Below the pieces are notes generated by a model. It made no database searches. It worked only from the letters and a program-made list of their open reading frames with translations, and had not been told where the DNA came from. From NCBI GenBank assembly GCA_013398295.1, contig VZSF01001902.1, positions 62,001-126,000 on the forward strand: a stretch of 64,000 bases of DNA, in the 5' to 3' direction. The translations under genes and the position numbers were made by a program. Position 1 is the stretch's first letter. The number at the start of each line of letters is the position of its first letter. This stretch comes from Chionis minor. Lineage: Eukaryota > Chordata > Aves > Charadriiformes > Chionididae. Below are positions 28,201 through 43,200 of this stretch, one piece after another.

Positions 28201-31200
28201 GACATATACCAAGCACGTTAACAAGTCAAGTGTCTTGATTTAATTTACTTGATGTACTTTACACAGCTCAAGTGCATCTGTGTGTTCGTGCACCCAAATC
28301 CTTATCAATGTGATTTCATGTCTTCCTAAGTTTAGAAGAATTGCTTCCAGATTTGTAAGGAACTGTAGGTTTGTTCTCAGCCATTCCACAGTAATATGCT
28401 AGTGAAATTGAGCACAAGATAAAAGTGTTTAGGAAAGGAAAAGAAAAAGGATAACATACTTTAAAATGTGATGACATAAAGAAAAATTTGACTTTAGTTT
28501 TTGAAAATCTGTATGGCTTTTCCTCAACTGTAGTTATTGACAAAAAAAAGATTTAGGGATACGAAGAAAGAGTATTTGAATTAGGAACATTAAATGAGCA
28601 TATATTTTGTGGAGTTGTTCCAACAACTCTGTCTTTTCTGTCTATCATTTCATAGTTGGTATGGAAGCACTTTGTCATGAACATCTGATACTCCGTCTCA
28701 TCTACATTGTTTTCTAAAACTGGCCTGGAATAAGAAGTTTTCTTTTTCCCTTGAACAAGAACAGAAATTATAGTTTGATACTTCAAAAATGCTTGTTAAA
28801 TATATCCATGAACAGGACAGAACTTCTTACCTGTATTTTAGGATATGTGTAGGCTAATGGTTGTCTTGTTGGTTCAACTTAGCACAAAACTGTTACAGGA
28901 TGAATCAGGAGTGAGTCTGACTGCTGCCATCCTGTCTCTTGTTTCTGTGCAATGCTTCAGACCTCTACAATCTTTGACTTTCTTTGAAAGCTGTTGTTAG
29001 AGGCATTTTTACATGCCAGACTCCCACTGGAACTTGTCCTGCTCCTCGGTTCAGACACAGTTTTTTGTTGAATTATGTTTCCTGTGCCATAGGAAACTTG
29101 TTTTCAAGGTAGCATAAGATTTATCAGACAGTTTTCATGCCCAGTGTAAAAGGTGCTGAGACTCTTACTGAGTTTCCCAATATAACAAATCATTTCAGTC
29201 AGAAAAAGCACATCTTCTGGCAACCCTGGTTTCAGAAAACCAGCTCATCTTTAGCTATTATCCTCCCTGCAGCTCATACCCCTCTTCTGATCCTTCTTTC
29301 CCCTCTTTGGGGGTACTGTACCGATTTGGGGTTACTATACCTATTTGGGAGGAATCAGTCTGCCCATGCAATAACATGCAAACCATAATTGAGCCCCTCG
29401 TGCCCTCTGTTCACTTCCATCCAGTTTAGCAGTAAGGGAGGGAACAAGGCAGCAAGGATAATGAAGTCATGACTTAAAAACGTGGGAGAAGGAGGACTTT
29501 TTAGAGGAAAATAGGGAAAGCTGCCAAGGAGATCTGGGGACGTGTGAGCCGGCATACTTCAAGGCCATACTTTTCTTTGAAGAAGGTAAAACTGTCTTGT
29601 TCTGGTGCGTAAGATGGACAGAATAAGCAGCTTTTCTTTCCATCTCTAAAATTCACTACTGACTAGTACCCCTCTCATCTCCTTTCTCTTCTTCCCAGCC
29701 AAAATATTACATCCTGATTCATCAGTTTACTTTTTGTTTTCTTTGCTGATGTCAGGCTTGGTTGCTTTTTGAGATATTTCTAGAGGAAAGAATGAATTCT
29801 AGACAAATTGTGAATCATTGGAAGAGCATATGATAGCAGCAGCCATTGGGACAGTATGAACAGGGGGGATTTGGAAGTCCTAGACAAGCCTCAAAGTTTC
29901 TTACAAAGATATTTTTACAAAACTGCCGTGAACGTTGTTCTGTGTAGCTGCACACACTCATTAGTTCCTGTATATGGAAATGGTCTCATTTTAAAAACTT
30001 GCTTTTTCTTGCTAGTAACAGGGCTATTTTTCTCCCTTTCACGTAAAATGAATAAGCACTAAATAAAAGGAGTAAAAATATGATTAATTTAAAAAATAAT
30101 CCTCACAAAGCTCACACCTCCTCCGGTCTCTGGGGTAGTGAGTCTGCTCAATGGCTGCTTCACATCATGGGGTACAGTTGTCCCTGTGTGCCTTGTCAGA
30201 TCTTCTGCCTGCAAAGACCATGACCCCTAGGGTTAGACTTTCTTCTCTATCAGCACATAAACTTGACTTGTTCCATGAGTCTGTGATCAGTAAAAGTCTA
30301 AGCAGAATCTCCCCATTTTGTTTTTTATGGGTCTATAACCTGTCTTTAAACATAGTCCAGTACCGTCAGACTGGTAGCTTTATGACAACATTAGTGGATT
30401 GCATGCAGAAACTAATTTTGCATGATGTAGATTTTGTGCTTACCTGTTTTTTTGGTTTTCAGCATGTCATTTGCACTGGGTTGTGGTGTAAAGTGGAAAG
30501 TGAAAAGGAATGCAAAACTAAACTGGATCCACCGATGGATGGAACAGACTGTGATACTGGAAAGGTACGTTTCTGAAGGAAAAGCTATATAAATTATATT
30601 GAATACCTAGCAGCCAAGGAAACAAGCTGAATAGGTCTTTGCACTTGCTTGAAGTTACTGCTTACCTCAATTTTCATTAAAACCATACATACATAGTTCA
30701 AGGTATTTTATGTTACATATTATGTCATATAGAGATGATAAAAAGTACACTTCCCTAAAACCACTGAGTTTAAGAAAAAGAGTTAGCCAAAGCCACAATG
30801 TTTTATTGCCTACGCTGTTTTATTTCAAATTCATTTTGGGTTTGTATCCTATTTATGAATGGAATGCCATTGCTGCACTGCTTGCTCTAAACAGAAACAT
30901 AACCTTTCAAAGACAGAAAGTTCTCAGCTATAATTTAAGATTTAGAAATATTCTCATTGGAGGAATGGATACAGATTTGTGATGAAACTTTTCAGGATAA
31001 GCTTTGTAAAGACATATTGGTAGTGTCAATGCATGTAAGAAAATGATAAATGTCATTAAAAGCATGCCATCAAAGAGAAATTAAATGGTCACCTGAAGTC
31101 AGATTTACATTAAATGTCCTTCAAGAGCTTCCCTGTTTGAATAATCTGTCATCTGTGTATATAACTGTAAATGAAGATAAATAACCTCAGATAGATAACA

Positions 31201-34200
31201 GCAGGAGCATGTGTATATCTTGGGAGTTTTGTGATACTGTGCTGACAGCGGTCTCTCACAGGAGTAATTTGTGCTTTGAATCATGTTGCATTCACCAGGA
31301 CTGTCATCATACCCCTAAAAAAGTAAACAAATCAATCAACTGAGTAAGATAAAATGTTCAGATAGTATCATTTTACATACTAAAGGAAAAACAGGCTTTA
31401 TTCATTTTCGTATTTCTAAAATAATGATGTTGACTGCAATCTTTTGATTCTGATAAATGTGTGCAGTTGATATTCTGTCTTAAGTCAATACCTGGTGATT
31501 CAGGGACATCTCTTGTTTGATGTGGCATTCTTTATGTTGAGACTGGCGTGCCTGTGGTATGGAATAAGAAAACAGCACCTCTTATTAAAACTACCCAGAA
31601 TTTTTCATTGTGAAACCATCACCATCCTGAACTGGGCACCTGAAATCAGTGTGCATTTTGCGTATTAATGTCTGACTTGCGAAAGGTGTTAATAACAAAT
31701 CAGTGCAGAGGACTCATTCTAACTTTATACTTAGGGGAGCATTATGATATGGCAGTGACGTGGCTCTGTGGAAGTCCAGTGAGGAAGGAAACACCATTCT
31801 CTTTATTGTAGAACTTAGCTAGTAGGGAGTAAACAATTAGTAAGGGTAAAGGTAAGACAAAGTGCTGGTTTCAATTAGAACTGCTCATTGAGCCTTGTGC
31901 CAGGCTACAGAGATACCTTATTTATGTCTAGGAGTAAAAAACTAAGCAGACATCACTGAAACATCTCAGAGGATTAGAAGGGATTATTGTGCTCGTTATT
32001 ATCTGTCCCAGATGAGCTTCAGATTACACAAATCACTGACTTTGTTTTGTTTTAGTTATATTGTAGAGATGGAGTATTGTTGTCTTGTGCTCTTTTTAGG
32101 ATCTTAGGAATTGATGGAAATGTCATTTGCATAGCCTGTGCAAGTTGGTTGTTTTTTAAGGCGAATATTTATGAGCATCTCTCAGACTCTACGTAAGGCA
32201 GATGCTATCTCTAGAGAAAAATCCGGTTTGCCTATTAAATCTGAAGGAATGTGTTTAAATAAATATGAGCATTTTTGGTCTGAAATATCGAAGAGCATTA
32301 CAAAATTTATGGTTTCTGATTGCAAATGCAACATAATGCTCAGCCATCCTATGTTCAAAGGCGGTATAATTATTCCATCATTGTAACACCATGACTTACA
32401 AGAGAAAATTAAGATGAATTGATCAGTGAAAACCAGCTTGAAGCTGCAGTTTAAGATCACTAGGCAAGGATTTAGCACAGACACTGCAAGCAACAGAACT
32501 GTATTCTAAAAGTGACAAAGGTCTTTATTGACTGCATTAGTGACATGTCTTGCTCAAAATACGAGACTCCTTTACGAGCTTTATCCCTTAATAACAGTAA
32601 CTCACCAATAATTCAGAGTGCAAAGGAAAATGGGTTAAATTACTGATGTTAATGACATTGTTCATTGTCTACTTGTAGCCTTATTGCTTTGCAATTGCTG
32701 AAATTTCATACTACGTGGGACAGATATTCAGCTGGTATAAGCTGATAAAGTACCAAGTTCTGTAAAGTTATAATGATTTATACCAGATATGGACATAGGT
32801 TACAGAGTGTAAAAATAGTGATTAGATATTTTTTGAGTGAGAAATTGCAGTTGTCCTGGGAAACGATTTATATGTACAGGATTACTGAGATGATTATTAT
32901 TATTATTATTTAAATAAATGCCAGAAATTCTCTTGAATTTCTCAACACTAGCATATTGAGGTTTCCATTCTGTCTTTGAATACAAGTTGTGAATAAAATC
33001 TCATTTTCTCTATTACTTGTAATACATCCTTCTAGTGAAATTGACAGTGGATAAACAGTGACAATACAGTTTCTGCTAGTTAAGTGGTAACTGTAATAGT
33101 GAACCAAACAAGTCCTGAGAACAGCCCTGAACACTGCTGTGATCATCCTTACAGTTCAGCTGGAGGGTGATCCCTGCAGTGGGTTTGAGCACTTTCCTAG
33201 GCAGTGCCCAGGCTCAAATGAAGGGGACTGCATGGTCTGGGGACCATTTCCTCCAGGCTGTTCCAGGAGGCATCCTTTCTTGGCAGTGAACTTGGGCTGA
33301 AGCTTCTGGACAAGAGTTGCACCCGCTCCTTGGCCACTGAGCCAGAGAAAAGTCCCTGGCAGTTGTATTTGCTAGGATAGGAAAAAATGCTGTGGTAAAC
33401 AATAGAAAAAAATACATCTGGCTCATGAAAACTATGTTTTGAACAAAATGTTTACGTTGTGCTTCCCGTGTGCTTGTGGAGCAGTGAATTGTTTTGCATG
33501 TGGCTTGATTTATTTACCTAAGAGCTGAATTTTCACCTAGTGGTGTAAGGCTGGAGAGTGTATCAATCGGACCTCTTTTGCGGAGCATACGGAAGGGGAG
33601 TGGAGCGCATGGAGCACTTGTAGCCGTACTTGCAACACTGGAATCAGCAGTCGTCAACGCAAATGCCCTGGGTAAAAACAGTTTCAGGTTTCCGTTGCTG
33701 TTCGTCAGAACCTCCAAACAGAATTCAAATCTTAATCTTTAAATCCATTAAGATATAGTTGTCCTATACATAAGCAATTAATTTTTTACGAATACTGAAA
33801 AACACTTAGGAGAATAGGTATTTCAGGGTTTTTTGTTGCATGTTAACACTATTTTTCCTCTTTTCTGCTTGTCAAAAACTTAGGTAATATTAGTGAGAGA
33901 ATACAAATTTCTGTTGAAGCTTTACCTGAAGAAACAAAAGAAAATAAAATTTGAAATTTTTGACTTGAAGAGTGTCAGTGTGTAATTCTAGTCTTTCATT
34001 TTTTTGATGGAGAAAATTTACTTCTGTCTTATTTGGAGAGCCAAGGAATTGCAACTTTTAGAAACAGATCTTTCTACCAATTTCATGGACATTTAGGTAG
34101 ACTATCTGGAAACAACATTTAGATTCTGTATCTTGTGAAAATAAAAACCTTGTGCCATAAAGAAATTTAGTCACTTTTAGTTATTGAGTACCATATCTCT

Positions 34201-37200
34201 CTTTCATGGGTCATTTATACACCAAAAGAAAAGGAATAACTAGGCAGAGAATTGGAAGCAGAGTAGAGCAGAGTAATGAAAATAAGTGAGAGAAGACTAG
34301 ACTAGACTAGACCATTGTAGGGTAGGGCAGGGCAGGGCAGAGCAGAGTAGGTGATTAGGAAAATAATTGAACAGAAAGGGGAAATTAAGAAAGATGAAAG
34401 ACAATATAACAGATTTTGGGCAAAAAATGATGAGAGGAAAGACAGAGGAATTAAAAAAAGACATCTGCTTAAAGAAATGTCAGAAAAATTGGATGTGGCT
34501 ATACAAAAGCATGGTGGTTTAACAGAAGCCTTAAATATGCTGGATGCTTTCATATTTCCTGCCATCTAACTGCCACTTCTAGCTGTATGCCTAAAACCTA
34601 TTTCTAGAATTTAAGGATGTCTTAATTTCGCTGTCATTCATTCATTTTTTCAGGAAAAGTTCCAAGCAATTAGCTCCAGTTTCTGCAGTTTGCTGTTCTT
34701 TTGCATTTGTTCATTAGGACCTGCAAGCAGAACTGGAGCCACCAAAAAGAGACAAAGCATATTGTCTGAACTTCACAACACCACACTCGTGAGAAACAAG
34801 AGGTAGCAAATCTGCAGGTGTTATTTCCCTTCAGTGGCACCTTTGTCTCAGTCCAGCTAGAGAAAAATCACCTGAACTGTAAATTATGGTTTAGCACCGA
34901 TGACTCTTCATATGTAACGTAACCAATAAAAACAGAAGGCAAACATGTTTTGTTCTGTGACTTTGATTTTTTGTGGGTGATTTCTTAACGTTACGCGCCA
35001 ACAAAAAATCTGCTATTTAAATTGAATCTGTGCATAGCATAAATAGACTGTGCTGGAAGTTTGAGAAAATATTACCAACAATAAAGCATGATATTTATGC
35101 CCTCTCTTCTAGTTCAGGCCTTGAAGGAGAGTGTCACGGTCCCATGATGCAGTATAGAGTGTGTGAAAATCCTTCGTGTCCTGCTGGAGTGCCTGCCTTC
35201 AGGGACTGGCAGTGCCAGGCTTTCAGTGTCAGATCTTCATATCAAAAGCACATGCACCAGTGGCAGGCTGTCGTCGATGACGGTAAGTATAAACCATCTC
35301 CCATATTCTTATCTTCTGCTCATATGTCTTATAGCTTGTCGGTATTATTGTTAAGAAAGATATGGTAAAAACTAAAGCAAACAGACAAACAAACAAGCAA
35401 ACCCCAAGCCCAAGATTTTTGGTAAGTCATTTTTATTTCATAGACAAGATCTGGTGGTATTTTCACACACTCTTGTCCTTCTTGATATGTAATCGCTACA
35501 TTTGGACTGGCAGTCATTATCAATTCGGTGCTGTTTAGTCAGAAACATGATATGAAGTGACCCAGAAATACAGCTTTCTAGAGGAATGCTACCTCATTAA
35601 GCATGCATATATCAGTTACACTTTTACCTACAAAGCCAAAAAGACAATAAGGATATTGTGAGCTTCTATTTTTGAGGAAGGAGAGAGCACTTTTCGGTTA
35701 ACACTTGGGTGTTTCACATACCAGTGTTTGACTTTGGCAGAAATCCATGTGTACTGCATATTGCAAACTTCGACAGGATTTCTATAAATCCTAACAGCTA
35801 CTGCATGCAAAGTCCTGGCGTACTGCATGCATGCTTCCATGTAACAGACATGCTTAGATACCATATCATTAGGAGTGTGCTGAAGTAGGAGCATAGTATA
35901 TGAAACTTAAAGTATCTGAAAAGATAATGTTGGTGTAAAATATCAGCAACTAGAAAACAAAACATTCTACCCAAGTTCTTGCTAGGAATGTGAACAATAG
36001 CTGCCATTCCACTGAATTTTCTCTGATGATGTAATTTATTTAATAAAAAAAATAGGTAAGGAAAACAAGAAAACAACAGAAAAACTTAAATTATGAAAAC
36101 AGTTAATTTGAGAAATTAACAAAATCATGGCAACTGATGATAAAGAGCATGGAATGACTATTAATTAGTTCATTATTGGCATTTATATTTAACTCTTGAA
36201 ACAAATTATCAGAAACCATTAGAAAGCATAGGTTTTAAGGGAACTATTTAGCTGAATTCTGAAAAATGTGAATTTATTATCAAAAACTTATTTTAATCTA
36301 TGCGTAGGTAAACAAGGGGTTTTTTTCTTCTAAGCCTTTTCTCAACATGCCAAGTGTAAGCTTTTGAGACTAGTTTTGTTAGGCTTGTATGTTAGCATAT
36401 TTCATAGTAATTTCATTTCCAGCTATTTTATAGGTGCTTATCTAGTGAACTAGTTTTGGTTTGTTTTACTAAATTTCATTTTAGCACAGGAACACACGAT
36501 TTATATCCCAGTGCCCATGAACGTTTCCTGGAACTGTTTAATTTACTAATAAAAGCGCACTCCAGGAATCTAGAAGTCAGTATGGAGTCAGAGGGATGCA
36601 GATTGTGTCCAAGTGAAATCTGTTTCAAGTTCAGGATTGACTTTATCCTTTCAAAAATCTGCAACAAATTTAGGAATAAGTTCTGAGTCACTACACTTGC
36701 GAATAAAGATATGAAAAAATCCTGTAATTTTGTACTCAGTTGACCACTGAGAGGAGACTTATTTTATGTTTTTTGGTATTGCTTTGGCAGTGGTGAATCA
36801 AAGTTCATTATTTAAAACTTATGACCATTAGGAATACATGGATACATAGGATAATATTACTTTTTTATTCTCTTTCAAAATTAGAAACGATTTGCAGACC
36901 ATTTTAGAAATGTAGTAGAAACTTGCCTGACCTTGGTAAAGATGTTAGAATGTGTTCAGTTTTTTGTCTTTTTTTTTTAATGTGGACTTTGTAAATCCAA
37001 GTATTTTTCTTCCCAGGATGTTTCAGTTACTTAATTTTTTTCTCTTTGACACGCATAGTTAGAAAATCTGGAAAGTGTTAAGTTTCTCTTTTAACCAATA
37101 TTTATGATCTGCCAAAAATAGTGAAAGTATAGATTACAACCAAAATACTCCAACAGCTATAATGTGCATATTCTTAATTGCAACAATGAACATGACATAA

Positions 37201-40200
37201 GAACTACGTAGGCCAAGTTTATAGCACCAGTATGCGCTAGCAGGGAAAAGAACTCAATTTTTTCAAACAGATGAGAAAAAGATCAAAATCTTTTTCTTTT
37301 CACTGTATCTAAGATAACTTGTTATGCTAACACAGATTCATGCCACACAGATAATCAAAGAGCAGTTTTAAAAATAATGTTGATAATAACTTTGTATTTG
37401 CTAAGTGACCTTTTACCAATTTAGTGGGTTTTTTCCATTCATTGCTACTACAGAAAAGCCATGTGCCTTATTCTGTTCACCGGCTGGAAAGGATCAACCT
37501 GTTCTTCTAACGGAAAAGGTGATGGATGGGACTTCATGTGGCCAGCATGGATTAGATGTCTGTGCAGATGGCAGATGCCAGGTACGATTTACTTGTTTTG
37601 AACCTGGATACACAGGCACACGTATGGAAGCGCATACATTTGTTATGCATATGTGTTATTTCTCTGATAGCAAGTTGCAATATGCGTGACCGAGACTGAA
37701 TGTCTTTTTTTGCATCATATTAAAATATTTTAAATGAATTTTACTCAGTGCAATACAGTGTGTGAAGCAGCTGAAAGGTTAGCTTGAGGAATGTGTGTGT
37801 CTGTGATGATAAGGATGCTTGTAACAAACTGCTGCAGGTTGGAAAATTATTACAACTGATTTCATCTTCTAAGGGAAGCCTCAGCTTTCAAAATGTTGGG
37901 AAGTTTTGCCATGGGGTGTACGTACATAGGTCTAATTCTGCCTTTTTCAACATTACAAAAGTTTACATCTAAATAGACCAAGACAGAAGGAGCAGAATAA
38001 CAGGTAATTAAAGCTGAGTGCTTGTGTTGTTCATGGTACTCAGAATTCATTTGGTTATAGAAGTTCTTTTGTTGCTTTTTTAGTGCCTCATGTGGAAACT
38101 CTTCTACATAAAAATGCCACAGGGCTGGTTTTTTCCTTTGTCCACTTCTCCTTTCACACGGTGAATTCAGTAGAAAAAACAACGTTTCACACAGAAACAG
38201 CATTGCTACATACCGTAATAACTTCAGAAAGTTAACATACAGATGCATGCATTCATGTATGTATACATGCATACAAATGCATATAGGTACATATAGTTAT
38301 CCTTTCCTTAGCGACTGAGTGAGTGCAACACGAACACTCTTAAATACTTTGCTGAATTCTGGCTTTTGTTCACCATGTTACAATTACAGGTTTTGTCAAA
38401 AGATGATATATAGCCCATTTTTCCTGAAAAAATGTTAATTGGTTTTATCATTCACTTTTTACAGCTGACTAATAAAGACCAAAAGAAACCTTAAACTGAA
38501 CGCACCTAACTAAGACTGAGTTGGCTTCTTGGCATATCAAGGGTCAGATAGAGAGGTGCTAATCAGATATGAAAATCTAATTTGTAAAGTCTTCCGTATT
38601 TTACCCTGTCTTCTTAGATAATGCACTAGGAGGAACTTTGGGAAGTACAGCAGTAGTGTTAGGTATTTGTATCTTGTATCTTGGTTTTATCAGATGCATT
38701 TATACAGCGCAGAAGATTAGTCTGCATTGACTTGTCTAGACTTTAAAAGGCTTTTAAGTCATATCAAGCCAGCGTGTGATATCGACTGTATTCCTGTTGT
38801 CAAGCTACCACTGATGTTTATAGTTAGAAATGTGTCTAACATAGTAATGTGGAGGTGCTTGAGTAAACTGAATTTACTTTAATTTCTGGCAAGACACAAA
38901 TACACTTTGTGCTTGCATATTCCAGATGTGTTCATGTCCTATTCAGAATAATACATCAGGTTAACCTTAGACAACATTTTACTATCTCAGGTGTGGCAAA
39001 AAACCTCTGGTGTCTGGAGCAGAAGGCAGTAGAGTTGCACACGTGTCAATTGTGGAGCAGAAGGCCTGTTGCAGAGTGGCTCAGAATTGCCAGAGGTCCC
39101 AAGGGACAGGTGGGATCACAGTTGTGTCCCTCTTGGAGAACACCTGCTACAGTTAGCCAGGCCTGTAGGAAGAGTGAATGCAACGATCTACGTAAAATCA
39201 TGCAAAAAAACTAGTATGGAGGAGATCTCTGCACATGAGCTAGTGCAACCCTCATTCTGAGCAGATATAGATTGTGTTGGTTAGGGCACCTTGCAAAAGG
39301 GTGAGACGCCCACTACTAAAGGCAGCTTCATGAAAAACATGACCTGTGTCTCAATGGCTTTATTTTCTTCTCCCACAGAAATTTGGCTGTGATGGCATAT
39401 TAGGATCTCTGGCTCGTGAAGATCATTGCGGTGTATGTAATGGTAATGGAAAGTCATGCAAAGTTATTAAAGGTGATTTTAACCATACCAGAGGAGCAGG
39501 TAAGTCTGTTTATTTCAAATACTCACAAAACCAGTAGCTCTTTGATTACTTTGAGCACTGGGAACTTTAAAAACCTATACTTCTTAAAATTATGCAGTTC
39601 CTCAGAAGAACTTCAGATTTACTTTTTTAAAGATAATAAGACATTTAAGATAAGAATGCATGAGTATTTTTAAATTTAATTGCTGCAAAATTATTGCAAA
39701 TTGCTTCAATTATGAAATTAAGGAACTCTCTTAATTTGCCTTCCATTAAGACAGACATTATTTCATAGGAGAGCCTGATTTTTAAGAAATCTGTGAAATA
39801 AAATTTATGGGTTTGGTAAATAAATGAACTGTAAATTCCTGTGTGTTTACATTTGTTTAGTGTTCTCCAAAACAAATATCCAAATTATGATCTGTTACCT
39901 AAAGTAACATCTGTAAACCAAGCTGGGCAATGGGAGAACATAAAGCCGAACGTGTGAAGAAACCTTATGCTTTTTCATTATTGATTGTTTTATACTAATA
40001 ATAACATATCATAAAAAGCAAATAGATTTTCTGATGCAGAATGAACAGGAGATTTTCAAACACTGCTGTGATCTGTTCTTTGAAAGAGAATAATTGACTG
40101 GCTCCAGTACAGTAGTGTTGACAGAGTAGAGGATTGAAATCCTAATAATGTGCGCTCTGCACCATGTATACCTTCTCTCCAAGAAAAGTCTTTTCTTTGA

Positions 40201-43200
40201 AACAGCATTTGTTTGCCATTACACTTTCAGTTTCTTGAGTAGAAAATGTGCAGAATTTCAAGACAGTAAGTAAATCACATCAAAAAATACTGTAACTAGA
40301 AGCAGACGGTGTATCTTTGAAAAATCAAGGACTTCAGTCCATTATAGACCGAAGTATAGTACTTAAAATAAGAAGTTAGGCGTAGTCTTCAGATATTCCC
40401 GTCTGGCCCTCTCTTAAGCTGAAGGTAATGCAGAGCAGGGATCCCAAACAGCGGATGAGTCTGGAGGACTGCAAGATCAAAAACTACAAAGAAGGTGGCT
40501 GCTCATAGAAATTACAATGTGTCAGCTCTCTTCTATATCCACAAACTTTCAAGTTTATTTAGGGTTCTCTGTCAATCCACAATATTGTGGTATTGCCCTC
40601 TCAACAACTGGGTAAGTTATTATCGAGAAACTGGACGGTTAGCGATACTTAGAAAGTGTTATTAGCACTTAAGGAAATTAAAGATAAAAAATGCTGCTTT
40701 GCAGCAGTTTAATTTTCATGCTTCAGGATTATTGAAAAGGTTGGTAAATGCTTGGTATTTTGTTATGTAACATTACACAGCTATACAGAATAAAAACTTG
40801 GCTTACTGTCCACTTTTTGAAGTTCACACTGGTAATCTATAATATGTTTTTATTTATTTATAACAGTCATGCTTGCAGTGTTTTTCACCTGCATTGGCTT
40901 TTCATCCCTTTTTACTTAAAGCAAATTGCTCAATAGCACGTCTTAGTCCCACGCTCTAAGGAAGCAACTGTAACGTAAAGCAAATAACTAGTAAGTAGAC
41001 TTCAAAACTAAAGCCATTTTGAATGTATTAAAGCAAGAAGAGGGAGACAGAGCACAGAATATTAAACAATAAAAACATAAACAAAACCCAAACAGTTTGA
41101 GGATGTTTGGGGTTTAGTGCCATATCATTAGACCCTACGACCTGAGTGAAACTGGAATTCTTTTGTGGTCATCTGGTGGTGATGATCACACTAAACGACT
41201 GGGTCAGAGACAACTTCATCTGTTCCAGCCCCTGCCTGCACGGCCTGACTACTTACATTTTACTTTGCTATACTGTTTTAATGTATAGCATGTTCCATAT
41301 AGTACATAGCGCACAGTTACATAACTTGTTCCAACATTTTTCAAGACCCCTCAAACCACTGATATATAAATTATAACTTGTTAGGTTTAAAAAGCAAAAT
41401 AGGAGAGAAAAAAATGAAAAAAACACACAAGGTTTACTTTTCTACGCTTTTCTATTTAACTTGGGACATTTGTTCTCATGTTTAGGTTATGTGGAAGCTT
41501 TGGTGATACCTGCAGGAGCAAGGAGGATCAAAGTTGTGGAAGAAAAACCAGCTCACAGTTACTTAGGTAAATGTCATATGTTTTAGTCTTCATGTCCTGT
41601 TTTGGTCAGCACTGAAGAGTGATAGCTAAACATGCTTTTGTGATTAATTAAAAATCTACGTGGAAAAAACCCTGTGAAAAATACTTCTAAAGAAATTTTG
41701 TAGAAATAACAAAAGAATGATTATAGCACCATTTTTCATATAGGTTTTATTTTGAACTTTTGTCTTATCTCATGTTTCAAAGAATGTATTTAGATGATGT
41801 AAGAAAAATTTTGCATACTCAATCTTCAACATTTTCAGTTTTTCATATGGAAAGCGCTAAAGAAAGTACTTCATATTAAAACTAGTGAAAAGAGCTTTAT
41901 GCTGAAACATGGAATAATTTGTGCTCAGACACCAAAAAGTCCACACTGACCAGCATATAGCAAATCATCAATGAAATCAAGCAAAAGTTCTAAAATTCTA
42001 AAAAATCTAAAATAAGAAAGCAGAAAAGTATTTCTTTACATTATTTTCAATTGTCTGAAAGTGTTCATGAACAAATGTAATAACAATGAATTTTTTCTTT
42101 AGTTTTTCCATTTCTATGAAGTTTTATTTCATAGAAAAAAACCCCTCTTTTAATGACTTCTAAAGCTGTTGTGTAGAAGAGTATAATTTGTTACTATTAT
42201 TGTTACAGGATTTAAGTGAATATATGAAATATTGTAACTAGTGCTGTCCTGTGCATTGCTTAAATTTAAATTGAGAGAGATTTAGTATGAGAAATACGAC
42301 AATGAAATGAAAAATCTCCTGGTTTGATCATTGTTCTTAGTTCTGCTAATATCTAATAACATTATAATATTATTATAATGTAATATCTACATTTTAATTT
42401 TTTTTTTTACCTGAGTGTTCTCAGTACTTGGCTGACAGAAGGTTGAAGATGGTGAATCTTAATTATGACAGCTTAAGTTATCAATGGGCTACTCTGGTTT
42501 ATCATGGGGTCTGCAACTGCCCTGTTTAAGGTATCATAGGAGATCATTGGATTGTTCCCCAATGGACCATAGAGTTATATATGTAAGAGTGTTAAATTAA
42601 TAACTGAAGTGTCATTGACATTTTTTTCTAAATTTTCCAATTTTTCTCTCTGTGCCTACTGTGTTAACATATGTGGACAACAAAAATGCTATGATTTTTT
42701 GTTTTTTAAAACATGCAAAAATAAATAGATGTTGGAATTGTATTTAGAGAAATTAATTCCTTTTTCACGAGTAACTGATTCATCTCTTACCTTACAAATG
42801 GCAAAACAAATGTAAAGTTTTTTATGTCCATGAAATAATGTCAGTTATGCTGCTTATTTTTGAAAGATGCTAAATGGCACATAATCAGCTCTTAATTGCT
42901 TGTCATTTTAATTTTACTTTTCTTAATTTTGTTAATTTTGTTAATGTCAGTCTGAATGAGGATCAGCCAGTATTTCAATTCAATATTTTTTGTTAAGCCT
43001 TCATGGGGATGATGGAACAGGTCTGCCACAGTGTTTTGAACTGTTGTTGCACCTTTTTTTCTTTTTTTTACTGGCAGAAGGGACTTAAACATTCTTCACT
43101 TATTGATTACGAAAGCATAAAAATCTGAATTGAAAAGGAGTAATATTTTAAATAGGAACATTTTCAGTAAGATTAGCGTAATGAAAGTTTTGGGGAGAAG

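Noticed and set aside
34351..34569. 72-codon charged reading frame after the pentanucleotide tract
   Set aside because: It arises from a purine-rich tract, has no recognisable family, and lies inside an intron.
35118..35282. Acceptor at ttcag for the TSR1/cysteine-rich exon
   Set aside because: With the upstream phase it gives Gly, Pro, then TGA; only the acceptor at 35113 keeps the frame.
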